A stretch of DNA of 6,904 bases from Nitrososphaerota archaeon (GTDB taxonomy: Archaea; Thermoproteota; Nitrososphaeria; Nitrososphaerales; CADDZS01): positions 1 through 6,904 of the forward strand of contig JAPCJU010000063.1 of the NCBI GenBank assembly GCA_027886795.1. The letters are read 5' to 3'. Both the position numbers and the translations under genes were made by a program. A model generated the notes under the pieces. It made no database searches. It saw only the letters and a program-made list of their open reading frames with translations, and was not told the DNA's origin. Shown in pieces: positions 1 through 6,409 of this stretch (its first letter is position 1; each line of letters begins with the position of its first letter).

Positions 1-50
1 ATGGGATCATCGCGGAAAATGACGGCTCCTGCCGATGTCTCCTCAATCAT
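1..50 (-). CDS. Nudix hydrolase, N-terminal 16 codons only (partial at left edge)
   Basis: Reading the minus strand from the ATG at 50-48 gives MIEETSAGAVIFRDDP before the window ends. This matches the opening of archaeal and bacterial Nudix hydrolases of the diadenosine-tetraphosphatase (MutT/Ap4A) type, which begin with an E-x-S-A-G-A-[IV]-[IV]-[FY]-R strand ahead of the 'HWDFPKG' and Nudix-box motifs. Those enzymes hydrolyse dinucleoside polyphosphates or related nucleoside diphosphate derivatives. The Nudix box (GX5EX7REUXEEXGU) would lie beyond position 1 and cannot be seen, so activity and substrate are unproven. A TATA-like box lies about 50 bases upstream of the ATG, which supports this as a real gene start with its own promoter. 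It lies 83 bases downstream of the TrmB gene on the same strand. The identification rests on a short but characteristic stretch. Confidence 0.72.
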   Translation of the reverse strand, partial: MIEETSAGAVIFRDDP

Positions 51-94
51 TTGATATCTAGTCTAGCGTGTAAATGAATCGAGTACTGAACATG

Positions 95-105
95 CTATAA
101 AAAAG
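95..105 (-). promoter_or_regulatory. TATA-like box for the Nudix gene; T-run may also end the trmB transcript
   Basis: The minus strand reads CTTTTTTATAG here, a good archaeal TATA-box match centred near 100. A start site about 26 bases downstream (near 74) would leave a leader of roughly 24 bases before the ATG at 50. No Shine-Dalgarno sequence is seen in that leader. The run of six T (104 to 99 on the minus strand) lies about 30 bases after the TrmB stop codon. Archaeal termination relies on T-runs, so the same bases could also terminate the upstream transcript. Both roles are inferred from sequence alone. Confidence 0.5.
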
Positions 106-133
106 AATCGACATCGCAGTTCAAAGAATAGTC

Positions 134-940
134 TTAGGAATTGACAACCGACCCAAGTCCAGATGACGTTTTTGGTGGGAGTCCGGCTTCAGTCCACAAG
201 AACTCAAAGTAGTTTTTGGCAAAAGACGCTAGTCCCGCATGGTCAGACCAGATTGCAAGGGATTCCCTGTTTTCCGAGCTCCGCCCTAACAACAATATCA
301 CCTCGTTCGCGTCTACGATCACTCCACCGCCAAACATGTTTTCTTTGAGGCGCAGATCTGCGAGTGAACTTATTTTCGACGCCGATCTCTCGTTCACATC
401 CCCGCTCATCAGAATTCGAACGTTAACACCTGCCGCTTTGACGTTGGTAAGCGCGGGTATTACAAGCTCTACTACGGAATTTAGAGCAGGGGGTATAACG
501 ACGAGAAGTTCTCTTTTGCATCTGTCTATCGATTCAGTTATCTTTGCAAGGATGTTATAGTCACCTCGGATGATCCAGATATCTGGTCTCTCCTGAGTTT
601 CTTTTTGTTCATACATCGGCATTAGTTCACTCAGGAGATGATCCTCGTTTGCTTTTAGCTCCGCCTCCATACGAAGCCTCAGAGCTTGAAGTGCCGTGGA
701 GGGAGACTTTGGAAAATATTTCGTGGGTCGGCTGTGTTGAGATTCAACCCAGCCCTTCCGTTCGAGGTTCGCGAGAACTTCGTAGATTTTTGAAACGGGG
801 ACATCCGAGTCCTTGCTCACTTCACTGGCCTGTACACTAGGATGGGATAGGAGGCTTATGTACCCCTTGATCTCATAGTCAGTCAATCCGAGATCTTGGA
901 GGATCCTTCTAGTTTTCTCGCTTACAGATAATTGGGGCAC
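134..940 (-). CDS. TrmB-family transcription regulator (winged helix plus PLD-like C-terminal domain)
   Basis: A 268-residue protein of the archaeal TrmB family. Residues 13-78 form the winged helix-turn-helix: LGLTDYEIKGYISLL opens helix 1, PVSKIYEVLANLERKGW (48-64) is the recognition-helix region, and RPTKYFP (71-77) is the wing. Residues 80-115 are charged and helical, probably a dimerising coiled coil. Residues 120-250 match the phospholipase-D-like TrmB C-terminal domain (IRGDYNIL near 124-131, then IWSDHAGLASFAKNYFEFLW at 230-249). I see no HKD catalytic motif, so this is a sensor or dimer domain, not an enzyme. It lacks the extra sugar-binding C-terminal domain of Thermococcus TrmB, so a sugar ligand should not be assumed. 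The start is GTG at 940-938: no ATG fits ahead of the HTH, and an in-frame stop lies upstream at 985-983. It sits 76 bases downstream of the surface-protein gene on the same strand. Target genes and ligand are unknown. Confidence 0.9.
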   Translation of the reverse strand: MPQLSVSEKTRRILQDLGLTDYEIKGYISLLSHPSVQASEVSKDSDVPVSKIYEVLANLERKGWVESQHSRPTKYFPKSPSTALQALRLRMEAELKANEDHLLSELMPMYEQKETQERPDIWIIRGDYNILAKITESIDRCKRELLVVIPPALNSVVELVIPALTNVKAAGVNVRILMSGDVNERSASKISSLADLRLKENMFGGGVIVDANEVILLLGRSSENRESLAIWSDHAGLASFAKNYFEFLWTEAGLPPKTSSGLGSVVNS

Positions 941-977
941 GTAACTCTCTACTTGCCCTAAACGAGACGTCTTTCCA

Positions 978-987
978 CGTATTTACG
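978..987 (-). promoter_or_regulatory. Candidate promoter/operator of the TrmB gene
   Basis: The minus strand reads CGTAAATACG, a 4-base inverted repeat (CGTA/TACG) around a two-base A/T centre. It is centred about 43 bases before the GTG start. It could be a weak TATA element, with a start site near 957. Nearby at 965-972 is a perfect 8-base palindrome, AGACGTCT. Many TrmB regulators bind short palindromes near their own promoter, so autoregulation is conceivable. Both elements are short enough to arise by chance, and the TATA match is poor. The gene might instead be transcribed by read-through from the surface-protein gene. Confidence 0.25.
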
Positions 988-1016
988 AGAATAGATGGAA
1001 CAAGATTTCAAGGTTC

Positions 1017-3704
1017 TTAGGTAGCCTGCTTTGTCTCTCTTCTGACGTAGAACAAAGTCCCTATCACTATCACTAATCCTATGACGATTGGAATGCCGTA
1101 CCTAAGCGGGATATCGTCGCTGATGTTCAACACGAATGAGCTCGCATTTCCCTGAACCTTGTTGTTCTGATACAGGAAGGTCAGATTCGCTTTATCAAAA
1201 ACATATGCATTTGGTTGGTTTGAAATAATTGTGAATTGATTTGTGTAATTTGAATTTGGTCCAATCGACTGCGTGCTGAAATTTGAATTCCCATTCAGGA
1301 TCGAAATTCCTTTCGGTACGTGGACGGTGTAGACCACATGGTTAATCGTCACGTTGGATGGATTTGAGACCATGATTTTTACGGTAATGTCATGAGCTTC
1401 CTCGATTTTTAGCGCCGAAAAGGTGGCATTCGCGACTGGAAGTGCATAAACTGTAACTTTGGACGTATTGCTCGATGCTGTCTGATTTGTTCCGGCAAAT
1501 AAGAAAGTCGCGGCAACCGAAGAGGTGTTGAATGTTCCTTGGGTACCTGTCAGATAAGCGTTCAAATTTCGGCTAATGTTTGCACCCGAGTTAAGCACAG
1601 CCTGAGTTGTTGAACTCGTGTTGGAAGTGACTTGAACGAATTGATCAAAAGAGCTTCCAAGATTAATGTCATAAACAGGAAGAGATCCTCTGTTAACAAG
1701 TCCAATCGAGATAGTTACATTTGTTCCCTGAAAACCGAGAGACGGAGTGATTAATTTGCTCGCTTTTATGCCCAAAGGCAAGCCGTAACCTTGACTGTAG
1801 TGCACGATTGTAATCCCGTTCCAGTTCGCGGAAACACTGGCCGGCAAGAAGACAAAATTCTCGTTTGTATTAGAAATGTTCACCGAATACACGAAAGTCC
1901 GATTTGAACTTGCCGTTAGAGACGATACATTTAGATCTACAACGCCATTTGTTTCACGCAAGCTGCTCGGATTGTAACTCTTCCCAAATGATATCCCGGA
2001 AGGAATTGGATCATTTACCGTCAGGTTTGTGAGCTCGCTTGGAGAGCCATTCAAAACGGTCAAGGTTACATTTGCAGATTTCGAAGAGTTTGACAAGATA
2101 ATATTCTTCTGTAAATACGCTGCGGGAGTTCCAGGAGAACTAAAGCTGAAGACTGCGCTCATTATATTGGTCGTGGTATTTTGCGTTTTGCCGCTAGCAT
2201 CCGCCCAAGAAACTGGATATGAGACTGTAGAGTTCGTCGAGGTTAGGCCTCCGGAAGTGGCGTTTGCCAAATAACTCCATCTCGCTCCGGACGGCAGGTT
2301 TGATTTCTTCAGGCTGCCTGAGACCAAATTGAATGCAGCTCCACTTCCCTTATTCGCAATTGTCACGTTTACAGAGAACGTTTGACCGGCTTGGATTGTC
2401 CCACTGGGCAAACTCTCGGTAGCCTCAATTGAGGGTCTGTTTGTGGCACCGATGAAAATAGTTTCGGGGTTCAAATAAGCAGTTGCGGTCACTGTCTTGT
2501 TTGCAACGGAGCTGAATTGGTAAGAAACTGGAGTTGCCGGGATATTCACAGTCCCATTCGAAGCGAGTACGGTGAAAGCGTAGGCAATTGTTTCAGTTTG
2601 TCCCGAAGTCAAGTTGCTGATTCTTCCAGTCTGCCCGACTGTAAGATTGAAGTCGTTCTTGTTTTGATAAATCCATGAATCGTTGACTCGCACATTATTA
2701 GCCTCGGGCGTCGAAGTCGGACTGACATTTTGCACAAAAATTGTCACTGAAACATTGCTAGAGCGCGAAGGCGTTAGAGTTGGGCTAATCTGTCTGTAGG
2801 CTAGAATAGTTGGAAAGGAAAAATCCAGAGTCGCATTAATATCCGGGACAGCAATAGTATGATTATCCGACGCTCGGTTGGCCGTGATCGATGCGGAAAG
2901 ATTTGAAAAGTTGTTAACGAAAGGCGAGGTTGAGTTGCTTACTAATCCTCCGAGCACATGGATGTTGATCGAAGAACTCTGCGCAACTGTTGAGTAATTA
3001 TATGCAGTCTGAAGTAGGCCAAGCTGGCTATACAGCCTGAAACTGTTTGAGGATAGGGCACTCAGTCCGCCGTAAGAAACCGCATAATTACCCGGGTTGG
3101 ACGAGTAGCTTAGTTCGTAAAAATTAAGATCGCCCGATTCCAATTGGCTTTCAGTGACTAGAGTCGCGAATCCACCCGCCGTTTGCGGAATCAGTTGCCA
3201 GAAGTAGACGTGAATCTCGGTCGAGAAGGAAATGGGGGAGAAGAATGTGAAACCTTTCGCAGTGGTCGATATCTGCTGGAAGGCAAGACCGAAACGCATC
3301 CCGAGCGAGTTTGCGAGCTGTGCCGCATCCGACTGGGATGTAGTGTTAATGGTCAAGACCGACCCGTCAGGATACGGTTCTGTCCCGCCAAGCAGCCCGA
3401 AGCCGTAGGTGGTAAATATTTCAAATTGAGATTTCCAAGCGGAATAGTGAGTTAGAGTAATTGAATATCCAGTCACTGACGAGGGAACTGTTAGCGAATT
3501 CACCGAGATATTTCCCCCGGACAGGTTTACTTTCCATAAAGTTTCGCCTGACGTGAGGTAAAGCGAAAGATTCTCAGAATACGAAGATGATGCAAGTACC
3601 TTCGAACCCAGAACAAAGGGTTGACTTGTAAAGCTAATGAGAATCGGTGAGATCAACAGGACGATTATCGCAAGCACTAGGAAAGCGAGGCTGCGTGCAC
3701 GCAA
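1017..3704 (-). CDS. Large secreted, membrane-anchored, sequon-rich surface protein with DUF11/CARDB-like repeats
   Basis: An 895-residue extracellular protein of unknown specific function. The N-terminus has a basic n-region (MRAR) and a hydrophobic segment at about 6-25, a signal peptide or signal anchor. Near the C-terminus there is a transmembrane helix (about 869-887), followed by a basic tail RRETKQAT. The protein would therefore sit outside, anchored in the membrane. Residues 40-300 resemble no domain I recognise. Residues 305-860 hold about five related beta-sandwich segments, starting near 305, 430, 533, 652 and 758. Each has the pattern 'xVTVxVxNxGxxxxxNVxVxDxxPxG' typical of DUF11/CARDB/COG1361 surface modules. 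I count about 41 N-X-S/T sequons and no cysteine, as expected for a heavily N-glycosylated archaeal envelope protein. The only usual start codon ahead of the hydrophobic segment is TTG at 3704-3702; an ATG at 3709-3707 is out of frame. A TATA box lies just upstream. It may be an S-layer-associated or adhesin-like protein, but this is inference. Confidence 0.85.
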   Translation of the reverse strand: MRARSLAFLVLAIIVLLISPILISFTSQPFVLGSKVLASSSYSENLSLYLTSGETLWKVNLSGGNISVNSLTVPSSVTGYSITLTHYSAWKSQFEIFTTYGFGLLGGTEPYPDGSVLTINTTSQSDAAQLANSLGMRFGLAFQQISTTAKGFTFFSPISFSTEIHVYFWQLIPQTAGGFATLVTESQLESGDLNFYELSYSSNPGNYAVSYGGLSALSSNSFRLYSQLGLLQTAYNYSTVAQSSSINIHVLGGLVSNSTSPFVNNFSNLSASITANRASDNHTIAVPDINATLDFSFPTILAYRQISPTLTPSRSSNVSVTIFVQNVSPTSTPEANNVRVNDSWIYQNKNDFNLTVGQTGRISNLTSGQTETIAYAFTVLASNGTVNIPATPVSYQFSSVANKTVTATAYLNPETIFIGATNRPSIEATESLPSGTIQAGQTFSVNVTIANKGSGAAFNLVSGSLKKSNLPSGARWSYLANATSGGLTSTNSTVSYPVSWADASGKTQNTTTNIMSAVFSFSSPGTPAAYLQKNIILSNSSKSANVTLTVLNGSPSELTNLTVNDPIPSGISFGKSYNPSSLRETNGVVDLNVSSLTASSNRTFVYSVNISNTNENFVFLPASVSANWNGITIVHYSQGYGLPLGIKASKLITPSLGFQGTNVTISIGLVNRGSLPVYDINLGSSFDQFVQVTSNTSSTTQAVLNSGANISRNLNAYLTGTQGTFNTSSVAATFLFAGTNQTASSNTSKVTVYALPVANATFSALKIEEAHDITVKIMVSNPSNVTINHVVYTVHVPKGISILNGNSNFSTQSIGPNSNYTNQFTIISNQPNAYVFDKANLTFLYQNNKVQGNASSFVLNISDDIPLRYGIPIVIGLVIVIGTLFYVRRETKQAT

Positions 3705-3726
3705 TGCATTTTCTAAAAAAAGTCTT

Positions 3727-3786
3727 CGAATAGCCGTTATAAAGTTTGCAATCAGAAATTCGGAAATATTTTCGATAGCGAATAGC
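3727..3786. repeat. Pair of 8-base direct repeats flanking the surface-protein TATA box
   Basis: The plus strand reads CGAATAGC at 3727-3734 and again at 3779-3786, start to start 52 bases apart, close to five helical turns. Both copies are in the non-coding gap between radA and the surface-protein gene. One abuts the downstream side of the TATA box (3736-3744); the other lies about 40 bases upstream of it. This layout is what an operator pair for a regulator would look like. However, an 8-base repeat in so short and A/T-rich a gap can occur by chance. A perfect 8-base palindrome, AGCTAGCT (3784-3791), overlaps the second copy. Confidence 0.3.
3736..3744 (-). promoter_or_regulatory. TATA box of the surface-protein gene
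   Basis: The minus strand reads CTTTATAAC, the best archaeal TATA-box match in the window. It is centred near 3740, about 36 bases before the TTG start codon at 3704. Transcription starting about 26 bases downstream would begin near 3714, within or just after a run of seven T (3721 to 3715). That would give a leader of roughly ten bases or fewer, so the message would be leaderless or nearly so. This agrees with the absence of a Shine-Dalgarno sequence. The same T-run could help terminate the radA transcript. Confidence 0.6.
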
Positions 3787-3791
3787 TAGCT

Positions 3792-4853
3792 TCAATTTCG
3801 TCGCCTGCTAACTGCATCCTCCGAGGGATCATCAACCCCTTTCTCATTCAGGAAAAATACAATTTCCCTCTCCGCGTGGTATGGACTATCTACCATTCTC
3901 GCGACTCGATTCTTTCCTGACTTTCTGAGGTAGATTCTGTAGGTGCTAGTGTGTGCGACAACATGTCCACCGGTTGCCTTAGTCGGATCGCCGAAAAAAG
4001 TGTCTGGCGAGGATTGAACTTGGTTTGTGACCACTACGGCAACATTGTAGACCTCGGCTGTCCTAACTAGGGTATGCATGAACTTATTCAATCGCTGTTG
4101 GCGTTCGGATAGCGTTCCTCTTCCCAAAAACTCGGCCCTGTAATGAGCAACGGCGCTGTCGACGATCACCAGCCGAACACCCGATTTTCTGATTTGTGAA
4201 CCTAGCTCGGCCAAGATCAACTCCTGATGTGATGAATTGAATGCCTTTGCGACGATTATTCCCTCAAGGATTGTATCGCTATGCTGACCTCTTGAGTGGG
4301 CAATCTCTGCAATTCGCTCCGGCCTAAATGTATTCTCGGTGTCGACGTAGACGACTCTGGAACTGAGGCCGCCTTTATCCTTCGGAAGCTGGGATGTCAC
4401 ACAGAGAGTGTGGCATATCTGGGTCTTGCCCGATCCAAACTCTCCATAAAATTCTGTTACTGCCTGTGTCTCAATTCCGCCCGCGAGCAAATCATCTAGA
4501 TTCTTAGACCCAGTTGTTATTCGCTCGATCGCCTTTCTTCTTTTGTAAATTTCTGTAGCAGAAACAAAATCCTCATCAAAATACTTGAGCTCAACGAGTT
4601 TTGCTCGAGCCTTGTTGCAAAGCTCCGTGGCGCGAGAAAGGTCTGAGCCAACCGCGTCTGCGACCTCGCTCGGAGACTTTACAGCAAGGTCAAGAACCGT
4701 TGTGATGCCGATGTCGTTCAGTTTAGCTTTGGTTGCGGGACCGATTCCATCTAACTCATCTATTTCAATATTCGCAACGAAAACCTCGCTTTTATGTTCG
4801 GGAAGGTCGGAAATCTCCCCTTCACCATCGGCTTCGGCTTTCGTCAATTGCAA
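3792..4853 (-). CDS. radA: RadA, archaeal DNA strand-exchange recombinase
   Basis: A 353-residue RadA that forms filaments on single-stranded DNA and drives ATP-dependent homologous pairing in repair. Domains in order: an acidic N-terminal extension (1-27); a helix-hairpin-helix domain (about 30-90, LDGIGPATKAKL); a linker with the polymerisation motif FVSA (96-99); and the RecA/Rad51 ATPase core. Walker A is GEFGSGKTQ (137-145) and Walker B is RLVIVDS (227-233). Loop L1 includes RAEFLGRGTLSERQQ (239-253). Loop L2 spans about 279-301, ending TGGHVVAH. The ATP-cap region is VDSPYHAEREIVF (321-333). The helix-hairpin-helix domain and full length rule out the shorter paralogue RadB. The start TTG at 4853-4851 is the longest option; another TTG lies two codons downstream, and an in-frame stop is at 4865-4863. 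No Shine-Dalgarno is seen. The gene follows asnS by 68 bases; the gap holds only a weak A/T-rich promoter candidate (near 4905), so co-transcription is possible. Confidence 0.96.
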   Translation of the reverse strand: MQLTKAEADGEGEISDLPEHKSEVFVANIEIDELDGIGPATKAKLNDIGITTVLDLAVKSPSEVADAVGSDLSRATELCNKARAKLVELKYFDEDFVSATEIYKRRKAIERITTGSKNLDDLLAGGIETQAVTEFYGEFGSGKTQICHTLCVTSQLPKDKGGLSSRVVYVDTENTFRPERIAEIAHSRGQHSDTILEGIIVAKAFNSSHQELILAELGSQIRKSGVRLVIVDSAVAHYRAEFLGRGTLSERQQRLNKFMHTLVRTAEVYNVAVVVTNQVQSSPDTFFGDPTKATGGHVVAHTSTYRIYLRKSGKNRVARMVDSPYHAEREIVFFLNEKGVDDPSEDAVSRRRN

Positions 4854-4921
4854 ATCACGCGGTTAATCGAGACAGGGTCAGCGCAAAGATACGTCTTGCT
4901 ATTCTTATCAACCAAGCAGCA

Positions 4922-6241
4922 TCAGGGTTTCAGTCTGGTTATCGTCCGGGGGAAAAGACTCGTCCCCCGTATGTGCTTTAGTCCACAGATCCATTTGGTT
5001 GTTCTCTCCGCACCAATTCCAAAGCCTGAATGTTCCGGCATTCCGAATTTTCTCAGTTCGAGATACCATTCAAAGGACTCTCTCGGCAAATCCTGACCTT
5101 CAATTCTTTTCGTTAGTGAATCATAATCATGAATTCTCTGACCTCCTGTTGCAATTTCGCCGAAACCCTCAGGGGCAATCAGATCGGCAGATTTTGTCAC
5201 TTTGTCATTCGTTTCCTCGGTCATGTGGTAAAATGATCTTGCAGTCAACGGATAACCTGTTACGAAGAATGGTACGTCAAAATCCTTTGATACTTCCCTC
5301 TCTGAATCGGTGGGAAGGTCTTCCCCCCACTCGAACGGCAATCCCTTCTTGATCGAGGTTTCTCTCGCCTCATCATAAGTGATTCTGGGAAAGGGAACTT
5401 CGGGAACTTTCAGATTTCGACCCAAGATCTTCAAGTCCTCATTCCGGTTTTTCGCTACTCTTTCTGCCATCGACTTTACCAGATTTTCTTGCAGCTTCAT
5501 GTTATCGTCCTGGTTTGCAAAAGCCTGCTCAGCTTCAATCATCCAAAATTCGGTGAGATGCTTGTTCGTCTTCGACTTTTCTGCTCTAAAAGCCGGCTGG
5601 AATATGAACACCTTTCCAAGCGCGGCTAAGGCTGCTTCTTCGTACAACTGCGCGCTCTGACTCAAGTAAGCCTTCTTGCCGAAATAATTTATTTCGAAAA
5701 GAGTCGATCCTCCTTCGACCGCATTTTGTACTATTGACGGAGCCGAAATCAGTGTGAATCCGTTGTCCACAAAATAATCGAATGCAGCATAGACAATCTC
5801 AGCCCTGATTCGGATAATTGCAGATGCTTTCTTTCCCCTGATCGCGAGGTGTCTTTTATCATACAGAAATGAGGCTGATTTGACGGCACTTCGGGTGATT
5901 GGCCAATCATCGGCTCGTGAGATGATCCAAAAATCGGTTACTGAGATTTCTTTTCCTCCTGGAGCTCTCTTGTCCTCCCGAATTAACCCGGTGACTCCGA
6001 CCGCGGATTCTCGCGTCACAGATTCAAAAGCAGCAAAAGCTTCCTCCGAAACTCTGTCGCGCTTACAAGCGACTTGGATATAGCCGCTCCCATCTCTTAG
6101 AGACGCAAATTTGATTCCACCTATCGAACTCTTCGTGGATACCCAGCCCATAATCGTTACAACCGTCCCTTGCTGTGCTTTCAGGGCCTCGCCAACTGTA
6201 TGGGTTCGGGTCTTCGGTCTGGTAATTTCTGGTGAAGACAT
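4922..6241 (-). CDS. asnS: Asparaginyl-tRNA synthetase, archaeal type (class IIb)
   Basis: A 439-residue class IIb aminoacyl-tRNA synthetase, cytoplasmic, expected to charge tRNA-Asn with asparagine using ATP. Residues 14-110 are the OB-fold anticodon-binding domain (VVTIMGWVSTKSSIGGIKF). The catalytic domain follows, with motif 1 near 160-170 (proline at 168), QSAQLYEEAA at 195-204, motif 2 FRAEKSKTNKHLTEFWMIEA at 218-237, and motif 3 GFGIGAERTTKWICG at 406-420. The motif-2 stretch, DLIAPEGFGEI (353-363) and KWICGL (416-421) are AsnRS-like, where AspRS would have an R-H-L-N-E-Y motif and a G-x-E-I-x-S-G region. The tail (TSLFPRTITRLKP) and GGQRIHDYD (366-374) look more like AspRS, so a non-discriminating or AspRS role is the main alternative. 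The OB-fold excludes the AsnRS-related asparagine synthetase, which lacks it. The ATG start at 6241-6239 has a weak AGGA 8 bases upstream. The full length is normal for the family. Confidence 0.9.
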   Translation of the reverse strand: MSSPEITRPKTRTHTVGEALKAQQGTVVTIMGWVSTKSSIGGIKFASLRDGSGYIQVACKRDRVSEEAFAAFESVTRESAVGVTGLIREDKRAPGGKEISVTDFWIISRADDWPITRSAVKSASFLYDKRHLAIRGKKASAIIRIRAEIVYAAFDYFVDNGFTLISAPSIVQNAVEGGSTLFEINYFGKKAYLSQSAQLYEEAALAALGKVFIFQPAFRAEKSKTNKHLTEFWMIEAEQAFANQDDNMKLQENLVKSMAERVAKNRNEDLKILGRNLKVPEVPFPRITYDEARETSIKKGLPFEWGEDLPTDSEREVSKDFDVPFFVTGYPLTARSFYHMTEETNDKVTKSADLIAPEGFGEIATGGQRIHDYDSLTKRIEGQDLPRESFEWYLELRKFGMPEHSGFGIGAERTTKWICGLKHIRGTSLFPRTITRLKP

Positions 6242-6249
6242 TGATGATT

Positions 6250-6253
6250 TCCT
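6250..6253 (-). promoter_or_regulatory. Weak Shine-Dalgarno (AGGA) of asnS
   Basis: The minus strand reads AGGA eight bases before the asnS ATG. It is the only start in the window with a plausible Shine-Dalgarno, and it supports the ATG chosen. The match is only four bases and lies in an A/T-rich leader, so it may be chance. Confidence 0.35.
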
Positions 6254-6324
6254 AAATTATCTACTTTCGAGTTGACGCCGGGTCTTGCCCTTTTGAATTA
6301 TTCGCTAATTGGCGTAGTTCGAAA

Positions 6325-6345
6325 CTGATTGTTTTTGTTAATCAG
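6325..6345. repeat. Perfect 6-base inverted repeat (hairpin) upstream of asnS
   Basis: The plus strand reads CTGATT, nine bases GTTTTTGTT, then AATCAG: a perfect 6-base stem. It lies about 65 bases after the AMMECR1 stop and about 80 bases before the asnS start. On the minus (transcribed) strand the loop is A-rich, so it does not look like a T-run terminator for AMMECR1. It could be an operator, an RNA hairpin in a long leader, or chance. Confidence 0.3.
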
Positions 6346-6409
6346 GGTGACGGTCTCTTTCGAAGATAACGAATGACTAGACTGAAGTTGGAAAATATTT
6401 GGAAATAAT

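Larger units (their letters stand above)
6242..6409 (-). other. Intergenic region upstream of asnS
   Basis: This 168-base gap between the AMMECR1 gene and asnS is the longest non-coding stretch in the window and should hold the asnS promoter. Several A/T-rich candidates exist: AATATTT near 6395, GAATAATTC near 6298 and GATAATTT at 6254-6261. None is a clear TATA match. The last is too close to the ATG for the usual 26-base spacing, which leaves the one near 6298 (start site about 6272, leader about 30 bases) as the best guess. A 6-base-stem hairpin lies at 6325-6345 and an imperfect palindrome, CGCTAATTGGCG, at 6303-6314. I checked for a tRNA: the TTCGAA stretches lack flanking stems. No open reading frame of note is present. 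Confidence 0.4.

Noticed and set aside
1..54. Plus-strand ATG at position 1 opening a 17-codon frame
   Set aside because: It ends at the TGA at 52-54, resembles no protein, and the opposite strand carries a recognisable Nudix N-terminus.
216..560. 114-codon plus-strand open frame opposite the TrmB gene
   Set aside because: It is a shadow of the TrmB coding frame, with a serine/arginine-rich product and no recognisable domain.
2029..2274. 81-codon plus-strand open frame opposite the surface-protein gene
   Set aside because: It lies entirely within the antisense of a well-supported long gene, has no promoter or ribosome-binding signal that I can see, and its product resembles no known family.
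4947..4969. Perfect 7-base inverted repeat (CGGGGGA / TCCCCCG, 9-base loop) near the 3' end of asnS, resembling a terminator stem
   Set aside because: It lies inside the codons for the conserved class II tail around SLFPRTITRL and is not followed by a T-run, so coding constraint explains it better than termination.
6318..6366. TTCGAA stretches that recall a tRNA T-loop
   Set aside because: The flanking bases do not form a 5-base T-stem, and no acceptor or anticodon arms could be found at the right distances on either strand.
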